Assembly: GCF_042432495.1 (NCBI RefSeq)
Contig: NZ_JBHLXC010000003.1
Span: forward strand, 1 to 64,000
Origin: Pseudochelatococcus lubricantis
GTDB taxonomy: Bacteria; Pseudomonadota; Alphaproteobacteria; Rhizobiales; Beijerinckiaceae
DNA length: 64,000 bases
Direction: 5' to 3'
Positions within the stretch are counted from its first letter, which is position 1, and every line of letters starts with the position of its first letter. The position numbers and the translations under genes are program-made. The notes under the pieces were generated by a model. That model ran no database searches. It was not told the origin of the DNA and saw nothing but the letters and a program-made list of their open reading frames with translations. Shown piece after piece: positions 34,024-42,512 of this stretch.

Positions 34024-35873
34024 TGCATCCCGATCGCGATCATCCGAGTAATTTCATGTCCTCAATGCCCATACTCCGCCTCCTTGCTGGCCTGTTCTTC
34101 GTCTTCCTGTCGCTGCCCGCCGCGGCGCAACAGGAGGATCTCCTGCAAGCCGAGGAAGCCTTCCGTTTCTCGGTTGAGCGGAATGCGGATCAGCAGATCC
34201 AACTCCGGTGGGAAATCGAGGAAGGCTATTACCTCTATCGCGATCATCTGGAAGCGAAGGATGCCGCGACCGGCGAGCCGATCCCGCTGTCGACTGGACC
34301 GGGCGTCGTGGAGACAGAGGATGCCAACTTCGGTCCTTCGGAGGTCTATTATCTTGAAGCGGTGGCACGTCTCGGCACTGAAGCGCCCGGGCAGGTCGCA
34401 GTCACCTATCAGGGCTGCAAGAAGGATTCGATCTGCTATCCGCCGCTGACCCTGACGGTCAACACGGCAAACCTTCAGGTTTCCGAACCCGTTGTCGGCT
34501 TTGGCATAGGTCCAACTCCGGCCGCCCCTGCCGGAGGGACGGGAAACGGCGGCTTCAGCCTGGCTGAGGACACGCAGGACGGCGGCATGGTCGGCTCGCT
34601 TCTCGCCAGCGGCGGTGCGATCTGGGTGATCGTGAGTTTCCTCGCCTTCGGGCTGTTGCTCGCCTTCACGCCCTGCGTGCTGCCCATGTATCCGATCCTG
34701 AGCGCGACCCTGGCGCGCGAGGGCGAGGCATTGACGGCCCGGCGCGGCTTCATCCTGTCTTTGGCCTATGTGCTGGCAATGGCCGCAGCGTTTGGCCTGC
34801 TTGGCGTGGTTGCCGCGTGTTCCGGCCAAAACCTCCAGATGGTGCTGCAATCGCCCTACGCCATTGGCGCCGTCGCAGCGCTGTTCGTCGTGCTGGCGAC
34901 GGCGATGTTCGGCCTGTTCGAACTGCAACTGCCGACCACCTGGGTCAGCCGGATGGCAGGGGTACAGGCCGGCACGCGCGGCTCGGTGGGCGGAGCCGCC
35001 GGAATGGGCTTCCTTTCCGCGCTGATCGTCGGTCCCTGCGTCACCGCGCCGCTCGCCGCGGCACTTCTCTATATCGCACATACGGGCGATGCCTGGATCG
35101 GCGCGAGTGCGCTGTTTGCCCTCGGGCTCGGCCAAGGCATTCCGCTGATCGCCTTTGGCACGATGGGGAGCCGCGCTCTGCCGCGTGCGGGGGCGTGGAT
35201 GGTGCAGGTCAAATACGCGTTCGGCTTCGTCTTTCTCGGCGCGGCGATCTGGATGGTCTCCCGAATCCTGCCGCCGCAAGTGACGCTGGCGCTTTGGGCG
35301 GGCCTCCTCTTGATTGTTGCGGTCTTCATCGGCGTCGCTGATCGGCTCCTGGCCGATGCGGGTGCCTGGCCACGTTTCCGCAAAGCCGCCGGACTTGGGG
35401 TTTCCCTCGGCGGCGTCATCCTGGCGATCGGGGCGGCGTCGGGCGGGACCGACCCGCTACGTCCGCTCGCCCACTTCGTCATGACCGGTTCGGGCCAGCA
35501 GATCGCCCAGTCCGAGATGACATTCATCGAGGCAAACTCGACGCCGCAGGTCGAGCAAGCGATTGCCTCTGCCAACGGACGTCCGACATTGGTCTATTTC
35601 ACGGCCGACTGGTGCGTCATCTGCAAGACGATCGAACGCGACGTCTTTTCGAGCACGGAAATCGTTGCCGCACTGAACGACTTCCAGCGTGTCAAGGTGG
35701 ATCTGACCGGACTGGATGAGGCCAGTCAGGGTCTGATGCGCGATCTTGCTGTGGTCGGCCCACCGACCATGATCTTCTTCAACCGAAATGCCTCGGAGGC
35801 AAACGGCTCCCGCCTCATCGGCGATGTGACAACCGATACGTTGCTGACATCGGTCTCTCAGGCGAGGCAGTGA
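34023..35873 (+). CDS. dsbD: DsbD-like thiol:disulfide interchange protein
   Basis: A 616-residue inner-membrane electron carrier with all three DsbD parts. A periplasmic immunoglobulin-like domain carries the redox pair in YQGCKKDSICYPP. A membrane domain of about eight helices has its Cys in LLAFTPCVLPMYPI and LIVGPCVTAPLAAA. A C-terminal thioredoxin domain has FTADWCVICKTIERDV. It moves electrons from cytoplasmic thioredoxin to periplasmic partners, here the DsbA-like and WCAVC proteins. A signal peptide precedes AAAQQED. It starts by TGATG overlap with the gene before; ATG 34056 is an alternative. It is the middle gene of a CTTAAG-controlled operon. Confidence 0.9.
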   Translation: MHPDRDHPSNFMSSMPILRLLAGLFFVFLSLPAAAQQEDLLQAEEAFRFSVERNADQQIQLRWEIEEGYYLYRDHLEAKDAATGEPIPLSTGPGVVETEDANFGPSEVYYLEAVARLGTEAPGQVAVTYQGCKKDSICYPPLTLTVNTANLQVSEPVVGFGIGPTPAAPAGGTGNGGFSLAEDTQDGGMVGSLLASGGAIWVIVSFLAFGLLLAFTPCVLPMYPILSATLAREGEALTARRGFILSLAYVLAMAAAFGLLGVVAACSGQNLQMVLQSPYAIGAVAALFVVLATAMFGLFELQLPTTWVSRMAGVQAGTRGSVGGAAGMGFLSALIVGPCVTAPLAAALLYIAHTGDAWIGASALFALGLGQGIPLIAFGTMGSRALPRAGAWMVQVKYAFGFVFLGAAIWMVSRILPPQVTLALWAGLLLIVAVFIGVADRLLADAGAWPRFRKAAGLGVSLGGVILAIGAASGGTDPLRPLAHFVMTGSGQQIAQSEMTFIEANSTPQVEQAIASANGRPTLVYFTADWCVICKTIERDVFSSTEIVAALNDFQRVKVDLTGLDEASQGLMRDLAVVGPPTMIFFNRNASEANGSRLIGDVTTDTLLTSVSQARQ

Positions 35874-35874
35874 G

Positions 35875-36675
35875 ATGAACGCAGTCGCCATCGGGCCTTT
35901 CGTCTTCGCACCCGACCGCTTCGCCGCGATCCTCGCCATCGCCGCCTTTCTCCTGCTGAGCGAGATCCTCGCCCGCAAGGTCGATCAGCGCTTTTCGTCC
36001 TGGGCCTGGGGCGCGACCGTCGCTTTCGTGGTCGGCGCGCGCGTCGGGCACGTCATCCAGCACGCGAGCAGTTTCCTCGCCGAGCCGCTGCGCGTATTCT
36101 ACATGTGGCAGGGCGGCTTCATGATCGAAGCCGGCATTGCGCTGGCGTTCGCCTACACGTTCTTTCGCTTCCGGCGCGAATTGCGGCTCACATTGTGGAC
36201 GGCCCTGCCGAGCGCCGCTGCGGCCTATGTCGCGTTCTTCGTACTGCAGCTCAGCGCCGGCGTGCCGGCGACACCGCTGCCGACCGGAGACATCTACCGC
36301 ACGCTGGCCGGAGAACGGTTCAATCCAAGTGAACTCGAAGGTCAACCTGTGGTCATCAACCTGTGGGCGACGTGGTGCCCGCCCTGCCGCCGTGAAATGC
36401 CGATGATGGCGGACGTTGCCGCAAATACGGACGCTGCCGAACTTGTCTTCGTCAACCAAGGTGAAGGCCAGGAGATCATTCAGCGCTACCTCACAGCCGA
36501 GAATCTTGAGCTTGAGCATGTGGTGCTCGACGGACTCGGTGAGTTCGGTCGTCATTACGAGGTACCGGGCCTGCCGGCTACGTTGTTCCTCAAGAGCGAC
36601 GGGACGCTGCAATCGGTACACATGGGCGAGATCTCAAGAGAAGCCCTCGTGAGCGGCATTCAAGGTCTCGAATAG
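35875..36675 (+). CDS. Membrane protein with TlpA-type domain, Lgt-like N-terminus
   Basis: A 266-residue fusion. The first about 130 residues are four membrane segments with an Lgt-like pattern (VGARVGHVIQ, then FYMWQGGFMIEAGIA). The residues that make Lgt an enzyme are changed, so no lipoprotein transferase activity is expected. The C-terminus is a periplasmic thioredoxin-fold domain with INLWATWCPPCRREMPMM and cis-Pro GLPATLF, typical of TlpA/ResA reductases. It starts 1 base after dsbD. It likely takes electrons from the DsbD-like carrier for metalloenzyme (for example CuA or cytochrome) maturation or oxidative-damage repair. Confidence 0.8.
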   Translation: MNAVAIGPFVFAPDRFAAILAIAAFLLLSEILARKVDQRFSSWAWGATVAFVVGARVGHVIQHASSFLAEPLRVFYMWQGGFMIEAGIALAFAYTFFRFRRELRLTLWTALPSAAAAYVAFFVLQLSAGVPATPLPTGDIYRTLAGERFNPSELEGQPVVINLWATWCPPCRREMPMMADVAANTDAAELVFVNQGEGQEIIQRYLTAENLELEHVVLDGLGEFGRHYEVPGLPATLFLKSDGTLQSVHMGEISREALVSGIQGLE

Positions 36676-36806
36676 CCGCCGCAGGTCCGGCACGGCTGGC
36701 TTTTGCTGACGACCGTGACGAAGCTGCGACCATCCTCATGATGTTTTGTCATGCAATCCTCATTGAGCCTGCCATTCTCGGACGCTATTGGGCAAGGCAA
36801 CAGGTC

Positions 36807-37310
36807 TTAGGGCCTTTGATCGAGACGAGCCTTAATTGTCTCCATCTGCTCGATCTCGCTGCGCTGGGCTGCGATGATTTCTTCGCAAAGCGTCAGCAAT
36901 TCAGCATCGCGCAGGTCTGCTTCCCGGCACATGAGGATCGCGCCCGAGTGGTGCGGGATCATCGAATCGATGAACTGCCCGTCACCGATCAGGGTTTGGC
37001 TTCGTGTGGCTGCGAATGAGGCGATCGTCAAGACGAGGAAGACGGCGTAGAGGGTGATATTGAGCCCTTTTCGCGGAAACATGCCGGGCATCGTTGCCAG
37101 CATGAAGATGCCCATCGGCGCCCACATGGTCACGGCCATGTAGAACATGTTGAGATTGTTTCGGAAATCTTGAAATCCGTCGATCATCGAGAACATGACG
37201 ACGTACATGACGATCAGGCCGAGCGCCATGTTGATCCAGAACATCAGGTAGGGACGTCCTTCGCCGTGATCGGCGTGTTCGTGCTTGCCATTATGGGACG
37301 ATTGGGTCAT
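36807..37310 (-). CDS. DUF305 membrane protein
   Basis: A 167-residue protein with three predicted membrane segments and a DUF305 (ferritin-like) end carrying FIDSMIPHHSGAILMCREA, the HH motif typical of the family. The His-rich start MTQSSHNGKHEHADHGEG may bind metal. It is last in a minus-strand operon of csoR, glutaredoxin-MauE and this gene. Family members occur in copper and silver islands; exact function is unknown. Two more DUF305 domains occur at 38854 and 51924. Confidence 0.8.
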   Translation of the reverse strand: MTQSSHNGKHEHADHGEGRPYLMFWINMALGLIVMYVVMFSMIDGFQDFRNNLNMFYMAVTMWAPMGIFMLATMPGMFPRKGLNITLYAVFLVLTIASFAATRSQTLIGDGQFIDSMIPHHSGAILMCREADLRDAELLTLCEEIIAAQRSEIEQMETIKARLDQRP

Positions 37311-37332
37311 CTCGTGGCTCCTTGGTTTTCGC

Positions 37333-38100
37333 TTAATGTCCGAGACCGATGCCCATGGGCTTGAGTAGCATCCAGATCGCCATTCCGACCATCATCAGGT
37401 TCTCCGTCAGCGAGACGAAGCCGAGCGGAACGTTGCTGTCACCGCCAACGCAGGCGCATTTGAGTTCGCGCTTGTCGATATAGACCGCCTTGAAGACCGA
37501 TACGGCTCCGACAGTGCCGATGAAGAGGGCAACGGGGATCGACAGCCACATCAGCGCGCCGGCCATCATCAGGATGCCCGCCAGCGCTTCGGCGAACGGA
37601 TAGACGTAGGAGTAGCGCACCCAGCGCTGGGCGAACAGATCGTAGTTGAGGAACATGGTAGCGAAGCTTTCCACGTCCTTGAGCTTCTGCAGGGCGAGCA
37701 GACACATGGCGATGGCAATGAACCATTCTGCCGCCGCAACGGTCGCAAGGGTACCGAACGCGGCCCAACTCGTCGCTAGCGCCATCAACGCAGCCATCGC
37801 GAACAACGCGATCACCGGCGTATAGGTGGTGGCGTCCTTGTCCTTTACCTCCTTGCCGAAGAAGGCGAGAAGATCGTCGTAGCCGCCGATGCGATTGCCG
37901 CCGATAAAGGTCTGCGGTGTGGTGTCGACGCCGTGCGTTTTCTTGAAAGCATCGATCTCGGCGCGCGACGTCAGCTCATGATCGTTGACCTCGTAGCCCT
38001 GCCGTTTCAGGAGGTCGAGCGATTTGAGACCGTAGGGACAGGTATGTTCGTGGGTCACCATCCTGTGCAGGTCGGCGCGTTTTGCGGTGGAAGTGGCCAT
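37333..38100 (-). CDS. Glutaredoxin-MauE/DoxX-like fusion
   Basis: A 255-residue protein. Residues 1-80 are a glutaredoxin-like domain (HEHTCPYGLKSLDLLKRQ, TTPQTFIGGNRIGG). The usual second Cys is absent (CPYG), so it works by a single-Cys mechanism or has lost activity. The rest is a four-helix MauE/DoxX-type membrane domain with paired Cys in KRELKCACVGGDSNVP. It lies 18 bases after csoR, in the same operon. It probably supports copper/thiol handling at the inner membrane. Confidence 0.8.
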   Translation of the reverse strand: MATSTAKRADLHRMVTHEHTCPYGLKSLDLLKRQGYEVNDHELTSRAEIDAFKKTHGVDTTPQTFIGGNRIGGYDDLLAFFGKEVKDKDATTYTPVIALFAMAALMALATSWAAFGTLATVAAAEWFIAIAMCLLALQKLKDVESFATMFLNYDLFAQRWVRYSYVYPFAEALAGILMMAGALMWLSIPVALFIGTVGAVSVFKAVYIDKRELKCACVGGDSNVPLGFVSLTENLMMVGMAIWMLLKPMGIGLGH

Positions 38101-38118
38101 GTCGTCAGTCCTTCGATT

Positions 38119-38394
38119 TCAGAGTTTTGCTTTTGCGAACACCTCGACCAACTCGCTGAATTTGCGGCGTTGCGCGTCCGCATCACCTGCCGCTATCGCT
38201 TCCTCGACACAGCAAGCGGCGTGGGTCTTGAGGATTTCGGTCTCGACCTTGGCCAGCGCCGCCTTGATGGCGTGGATCTGATGCAGGATATCGATGCAGT
38301 AACGGTCATCGGCCACCATCTGGCTGACCCCTCGCACCTGTCCTTCGATTCGCTTGAGCCTCGCGCGGAGGGCTTTGTTGTCCTTCTGGCACAT
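38119..38394 (-). CDS. csoR: CsoR-family metal-sensing repressor
   Basis: A 91-residue helical repressor. Metal ligands of the Cys-His-Cys type are visible: Cys33 in DDRYCIDILHQI, His58 in EILKTHAACCVEEA and Cys61 or Cys62 next to it. It begins MCQKDNKALRARLKRIEGQV. A 17-base palindrome just upstream (38404-38420) is the expected operator. It would hold off its own operon (37333 and 36807 genes) until Cu(I), or another thiophilic metal or persulfide signal, binds. Adjacent double Cys makes Cu(I) likely but not certain. Confidence 0.85.
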   Translation of the reverse strand: MCQKDNKALRARLKRIEGQVRGVSQMVADDRYCIDILHQIHAIKAALAKVETEILKTHAACCVEEAIAAGDADAQRRKFSELVEVFAKAKL

Positions 38395-38403
38395 GGCCGT
38401 AAA

Positions 38404-38420
38404 ATACCCCGTATGGGTAT
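38404..38420 (-). promoter_or_regulatory. CsoR-type operator
   Basis: ATACCC, CGTAT, GGGTAT, a perfect 6-base dyad with 5-base centre, 9 bases before the csoR start. It matches the G/C-run with flanking AT style of CsoR/CstR sites. Confidence 0.7.
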
Positions 38421-38516
38421 ATTTAAGGTTCGAGAGCCATCTTGGTTCCCTCCGATCAAAAAATCTCGCCGGCGCTTTCTGTCTGCTTTGCACCATTGTC
38501 GCGATCATCAGTGGGG

Positions 38517-38547
38517 TTGACCTTCCAATGGTTGGAACCCTCATCTT
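38517..38547 (+). promoter_or_regulatory. MerR-type promoter 1
   Basis: -35 TTGACC (38517), a 19-base spacer holding TTCCAA-TGG-TTGGAA (38523-38537) and a -10 of CATCTT. The long spacer and dyad are the signature of a MerR-class (CueR/HmrR) promoter. It drives the small gene at 38573. Confidence 0.75.
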
Positions 38548-38572
38548 GGAGGGCCAAACGAAGGAGATGGAC

Positions 38573-38749
38573 ATGAAGATCAGAGCCGAGAATCTGATCG
38601 CCGCAGTTGGAGAGCTTCGGGTCGGGTTGCTTGCGGTCAGGGATCTGGCCGATACGCTGTTATCCCTGGTCGAGGCCCGCGGACGCATCACCATTTTCGA
38701 AACAGGGTTCCAGACGTGGTTCAGCGTCCACGCGAGCCGTTTGCCTTGA
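38573..38749 (+). CDS. Small protein under MerR-type promoter
   Basis: A 58-residue protein starting MKIRAENLIAAVGELRVGLL, mostly helical, with no Cys and no signal peptide. AAGGAG at 38561-38566 is 6 bases before ATG 38573. Its promoter is the MerR-type site at 38517-38547. I do not recognise it. Its size and control are like the 58-residue gene at 58049, although sequences do not align obviously. Confidence 0.55.
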   Translation: MKIRAENLIAAVGELRVGLLAVRDLADTLLSLVEARGRITIFETGFQTWFSVHASRLP

Positions 38750-38821
38750 CCGAAGGCGCACCGATGGGGCGCTTGTCGCCTTCGCGGTGGCAACCGTCCT
38801 CGTGCTGATGACCGGCAAAGG

Positions 38822-38846
38822 AAAAGGGCGGAATTGATCCGCCCTT
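38822..38846 (-). terminator. Terminator of the copZ-DUF305 operon
   Basis: AAGGGCGGA (38824-38832) pairs with TCCGCCCTT (38838-38846). On the minus strand the hairpin is followed by TTTTCC, directly after the DUF305 stop. Confidence 0.65.
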
Positions 38847-38853
38847 CACCGTC

Positions 38854-39258
38854 TCATTGGCTGCGCTTGGCCAGCCATTCCTGCATCTGCGCGATTTCCG
38901 CCTCCTGGGCGGAGATGACCTCCTCAGCAAGTGCTCGCACCTCGGGGTCTGATCCGTGTTCGAGAACGACACGAGCCATGTCGATGGCGCCCTGGTGATG
39001 GGGGATCATGCCGCGCATGAAATCCTCATCCGCATCGCCCGTAAACTCGATCGCCATATCGGCATGCATCTTGTCGTTGACTTGCTGGTAGGCGCGAATG
39101 ACAGGGTTATCCGAAGGCGCGGTGGCGCCGTGTCCGGCATGTTCGCCGTGATTCATGGTCGCTCCTTGGCCTTGCTCGTCCATCTGAGACTGTGCGTAGG
39201 CGAGTCCGCCAGCAATGACGAACGCGCCGGCAATGAAGATCGGGGTGAGCTTGTTCAT
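38854..39258 (-). CDS. Exported DUF305 protein
   Basis: A 134-residue protein with a signal peptide (PIFIAGAFVIAGGLAYAQ) and a DUF305 domain with the HH motif in MRGMIPHHQGAIDMARVV. A His/Met-rich segment (MNHGEHAGHG) follows the signal. It is 14 bases after copZ and shares its MerR-type promoter. It probably binds copper or silver in the periplasm; a ferritin-like fold is typical of the family but function is not settled. Confidence 0.82.
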   Translation of the reverse strand: MNKLTPIFIAGAFVIAGGLAYAQSQMDEQGQGATMNHGEHAGHGATAPSDNPVIRAYQQVNDKMHADMAIEFTGDADEDFMRGMIPHHQGAIDMARVVLEHGSDPEVRALAEEVISAQEAEIAQMQEWLAKRSQ

Positions 39259-39272
39259 GACACAGCTCCTGG

Positions 39273-39467
39273 TCAGTTTACAGTTGCAGGATAGCCGGCT
39301 TCTTCGAGAACCTGCTGAATAGCCCCCGCACTAGCAGTCGTCTCAACCTTGACCGCCCGCGCCTCCGGATTCGTCTCCACCCTGGCGGTGGGGTCGACTG
39401 ACTGGATCGCCTTGGTGACGGATTTTGCGCAGCCACCGCAGGTCATGTTCTCGATTCTGAGTTCCAT
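39273..39467 (-). CDS. copZ: Heavy-metal-associated protein (CopZ-like)
   Basis: A 64-residue metallochaperone with the CxxC motif in ENMTCGGCAKSVTKAI near residue 10, the single HMA fold. It carries Cu(I) (or another soft metal) to the ATPase copA, which has two such domains. It is driven by the minus-strand MerR-type promoter at 39500-39530 and followed by the DUF305 gene. A second copy lies at 54131-54346. Confidence 0.87.
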   Translation of the reverse strand: MELRIENMTCGGCAKSVTKAIQSVDPTARVETNPEARAVKVETTASAGAIQQVLEEAGYPATVN

Positions 39468-39499
39468 GAGAATTCTCCTTGTTTGGTCTCACGTTGCCA

Positions 39500-39530
39500 A
39501 ATGTGGGGCTTCCAACCATGGGAAGGTCAA
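39500..39530 (-). promoter_or_regulatory. MerR-type promoter 2 (copZ)
   Basis: Read on the minus strand: TTGACC (39530-39525), a 19-base spacer with TTCCCATGGTTGGAA, and -10 CACATT. It is divergent from promoter 3, with 25 bases between them. Confidence 0.75.
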
Positions 39531-39555
39531 TGGCGATTTTTCTCTGTTTGTCCTC

Positions 39556-39586
39556 TTGACCTTCCCATGGTTGGAAACCCCATCTT
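39556..39586 (+). promoter_or_regulatory. MerR-type promoter 3 (copA)
   Basis: TTGACC (39556-39561), 19-base spacer with TTCCCATGGTTGGAA (39562-39576), -10 CATCTT (39581-39586), 40 bases before the copA start. The same layout recurs at 38517, 47965, 54449, 54741 and 57979 and, on the minus strand, 39500 and 54379. Confidence 0.78.
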
Positions 39587-39626
39587 CTGTCCGAACTGGA
39601 ATTTCGGGACAAAAAAGGAGGCGGCT

Positions 39627-42185
39627 ATGAATGCCCCCGTTCGAGCAACAGACCTGTCTGGAACGATATCACTCCCCATTGAGGGGATGACCTGTGCATC
39701 CTGCGTAGGTCGTGTCGAAAGAGCCCTCAAGGCCGTGCCTGGCGTCGCCGATGCGGTCGTCAATCTGGCGACCGAAAAGGCGAGCATCACCACGAACGCT
39801 GCGGTCGATCCTGCCACTCTCGTCAAGGCCGTGGAGGATGTAGGCTATGAGGTTGCGGCAAGCTTCTCCGCGCCGACGGCAGCCTCGCTTGAAGTGGCGA
39901 TCGAGGGCATGACCTGCGCATCCTGCGTGGGACGCGTCGAAAAGGCGCTCAAGGCCGTACCCGGCGTCACTAATGCCGTCGTCAACCTCGCGACCGAGAA
40001 GGCCACGATCCAGGGCAGCGCCGATGCGGCGGCTTTGGTGGCTGCCATCGAGGGCGCGGGATACGACGCCAGGGTGATCGCCACGGCGGCAGGAACCAGC
40101 CAGGGCGAGACGGATGATCGTACCGAAAAGAAGGAAGCGGAACGTCGTGAACTGACCCGCGATTTCACCATCGCGGCGGTGCTGACGGTGCCTGTCTTCA
40201 TCCTGGAGATGGGCTCACACGTCATTCCGGGCATGCATGACCTGATCGCTTCAACCATCGGCATGCAGACGAACTGGTATATCCAGTTCGTGTTGACGAC
40301 CATCGTCCTGTTCGTTCCGGGTATCCGCTTTTACGACAAGGGGCTGCCCGCCCTGTGGCGGCTCGCCCCCGACATGAACTCGCTGGTCGCGGTCGGCACG
40401 CTCGCCGCCTATGGCTATTCGCTGGTCGCGACCTTCGCGCCCGGTTTCCTGCCTGCCGGAACGGTGAACGTCTATTTCGAGGCTGCCGCCGTCATCGTGA
40501 CGCTGATCCTGCTCGGCCGTTTGCTGGAGGCTCGTGCCAAGGGACGCACCTCCGAGGCGATCAAGCGTCTCGTCGGCCTTCAGGCCAAGATGGCGCGCGT
40601 GCGCAGGGACGGCAAGACGATCGAACTGCCGATCGACGCCGTGCTGTCGGGAGACATCGTCGAGGTTCGTCCCGGCGATCGCATCCCGGTGGATGGCGAG
40701 GTCATCGAAGGCCAGAGCTATGTCGACGAATCGATGATCACGGGCGAACCGATCCCGGTGTCCAAAACGAATGGCAGCGAGGTCGTGGCCGGAACGGTGA
40801 ACCAGAAGGGCGCCTTTGCCATCCGTGCGACGGCGGTCGGCGGCAACACGGTGCTGTCGCAGATCATCCGCATGGTCGAGGAAGCGCAAGGCTCAAAGCT
40901 ACCGATCCAGGCGCTGGTCGACAAGGTCACGATGTATTTTGTGCCGGCGGTGTTTGCGGTAGCGATCCTCACCTTCGCCGCATGGATGTGGTTCGGCCCG
41001 TCGCCCGCGCTGACCTTCGCTCTGGTCAATGCCGTCGCCGTCCTGATCATCGCCTGCCCCTGCGCCATGGGTCTGGCGACGCCGACCTCGATCATGGTGG
41101 GCACGGGCCGCGGTGCGGAACTGGGCGTGCTCTTCCGCAAGGGCGAAGCGTTGCAGCTGCTCAAGGACGCCAGGGTCGTCGCCGTCGACAAGACGGGCAC
41201 ACTGACCGAAGGCAAGCCTGCGCTCACCGATCTGGAACTGGCCATCGGATTCAACCGGGCAAATGTCCTCGGTTTGGTTGCGGCCGTCGAAGCGAAGTCG
41301 GAGCATCCGATCGCCCGTGCGATCGTGGATGCGGCCGCCGGGGAGGACATCCCGCTGCCGGCCGTGTCGGACTTCGAGTCGGTGACGGGTTTCGGCGTCA
41401 AGGCCATGGTCGGCGGCAGCCAAGTCGAGATTGGCGCTGACCGCTACATGGCAGACCTCGGCCACGACGTAGCTGCCTTCGCCAAGATTGCCGAACGTCT
41501 CGGCAATGAGGGCAAGTCACCGCTCTATGCCGCCATCGACGGCAAGCTCGCGGCGATTATCGCCGTGGCCGATCCGATCAAGGAGACGACGCCCGCAGCG
41601 ATCAAGGCGCTGCACGATCTCGGCCTCAAGGTCGCGATGATCACCGGCGACAATGCCCGCACGGCAAAAGCCATCGCGGCTCGGCTGGGGATCGACGAGG
41701 TGGTGGCGGAAGTGCTGCCGGACGGCAAGGTCGACGCTGTACGCCGCCTCAAAGCCCAGCATGGCAAGGTCGCTTTCGTCGGCGATGGCATCAACGACGC
41801 TCCGGCGCTGGCCGAAGCGGATGTGGGCCTTGCCATCGGCACGGGTACGGACATTGCCATCGAGGCAGCCGACGTGGTGCTGATGTCGGGCAGCCTGCAA
41901 GGCGTGCCGAACGCGATCGCACTGTCCAAGGCGACGATCGGCAACATCCGGCAGAACCTGTTCTGGGCCTTTGCCTACAACACGGCTCTGATCCCCGTTG
42001 CCGCCGGTCTGCTCTATCCGGCCTACGGCATCCTGCTGTCGCCGGTCTTTGCCGCCGGCGCGATGGCCCTGTCGAGCGTCTTCGTCCTCGGCAACGCGCT
42101 GAGGCTCAAGACCTTCCGCGCGCCCGCGCAGGCGGAAAGCGGCGCAGTCCGGCCCCGTCAGCCTGAACTTGCGCCTGCGGAATGA
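39627..42185 (+). CDS. copA: Copper-exporting P-type ATPase
   Basis: An 852-residue P1B ATPase that pumps Cu(I) from cytoplasm to periplasm. Two N-terminal HMA domains have GMTCASC motifs near residues 20-26 and 94-100. The membrane CPC is at 477-479 in IIACPCAMGLATP. The phosphorylated Asp521 is in VAVDKTGTLTEG; SEHPIARAI, MITGDNARTAK and VGDGINDAPAL complete the catalytic part. The last helices contain AFAYNTALIPVAAG and MALSSVFVLGNALR, the Tyr-Asn and Met-Ser-Ser signature of Cu(I) pumps. ATG 39627 has AAAGGAG upstream. MerR-type promoter 3 drives it, with glutaredoxin, oxidoreductase and cueR downstream on the same strand. Confidence 0.93.
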   Translation: MNAPVRATDLSGTISLPIEGMTCASCVGRVERALKAVPGVADAVVNLATEKASITTNAAVDPATLVKAVEDVGYEVAASFSAPTAASLEVAIEGMTCASCVGRVEKALKAVPGVTNAVVNLATEKATIQGSADAAALVAAIEGAGYDARVIATAAGTSQGETDDRTEKKEAERRELTRDFTIAAVLTVPVFILEMGSHVIPGMHDLIASTIGMQTNWYIQFVLTTIVLFVPGIRFYDKGLPALWRLAPDMNSLVAVGTLAAYGYSLVATFAPGFLPAGTVNVYFEAAAVIVTLILLGRLLEARAKGRTSEAIKRLVGLQAKMARVRRDGKTIELPIDAVLSGDIVEVRPGDRIPVDGEVIEGQSYVDESMITGEPIPVSKTNGSEVVAGTVNQKGAFAIRATAVGGNTVLSQIIRMVEEAQGSKLPIQALVDKVTMYFVPAVFAVAILTFAAWMWFGPSPALTFALVNAVAVLIIACPCAMGLATPTSIMVGTGRGAELGVLFRKGEALQLLKDARVVAVDKTGTLTEGKPALTDLELAIGFNRANVLGLVAAVEAKSEHPIARAIVDAAAGEDIPLPAVSDFESVTGFGVKAMVGGSQVEIGADRYMADLGHDVAAFAKIAERLGNEGKSPLYAAIDGKLAAIIAVADPIKETTPAAIKALHDLGLKVAMITGDNARTAKAIAARLGIDEVVAEVLPDGKVDAVRRLKAQHGKVAFVGDGINDAPALAEADVGLAIGTGTDIAIEAADVVLMSGSLQGVPNAIALSKATIGNIRQNLFWAFAYNTALIPVAAGLLYPAYGILLSPVFAAGAMALSSVFVLGNALRLKTFRAPAQAESGAVRPRQPELAPAE

Positions 42186-42191
42186 GAAACA

Positions 42192-42217
42192 GGCGAGCCT
42201 GCTTCGGCAGGCTCGCC
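42192..42217 (+). other. Hairpin after copA
   Basis: GGCGAGCCTGC (42192-42202), loop TTCG, perfect 11-base arm (42207-42217), with no T-run. It lies between copA and the glutaredoxin gene and may stabilise or partly end the copA transcript. Confidence 0.55.
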
Positions 42218-42237
42218 ACATGTAAAGGAATGAAGCG

Positions 42238-42501
42238 ATGACCAATACGGGAACTCCGTCAGTGGTGCTGTATACCACGCCAACCTGCCCCGATTGCCAT
42301 GCCGTCAAGCGATGGCTTGCTGACCAGGGTGTCCCATTCGAAGAGCGTGACCTGTCAGATCCGCAGATCGCCGAAGAGGCGAAAGCGCGGACCGGCGTGC
42401 GCGTTGCCCCGATCACGATTGTCAACGAACAGGTCTTCTATGGCACCTTTGCTGACCAGAAACCTCGTCTGGCGGAAGCCCTGTCATCGGGCGCCGCCTG
42501 A
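42238..42501 (+). CDS. Glutaredoxin-like protein
   Basis: An 87-residue thioredoxin-fold protein with active site YTTPTCPDCHAVKRWL (CPDC) and cis-Pro segment VRVAPITIVN. It resembles NrdH/YruB-type glutaredoxins. It lies between copA and an iron-sulfur flavin reductase in a copper operon, so it may reduce copper-damaged thiols or receive electrons from the next gene product. Confidence 0.82.
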   Translation: MTNTGTPSVVLYTTPTCPDCHAVKRWLADQGVPFEERDLSDPQIAEEAKARTGVRVAPITIVNEQVFYGTFADQKPRLAEALSSGAA

Positions 42502-42512
42502 GGGAGATTGTC

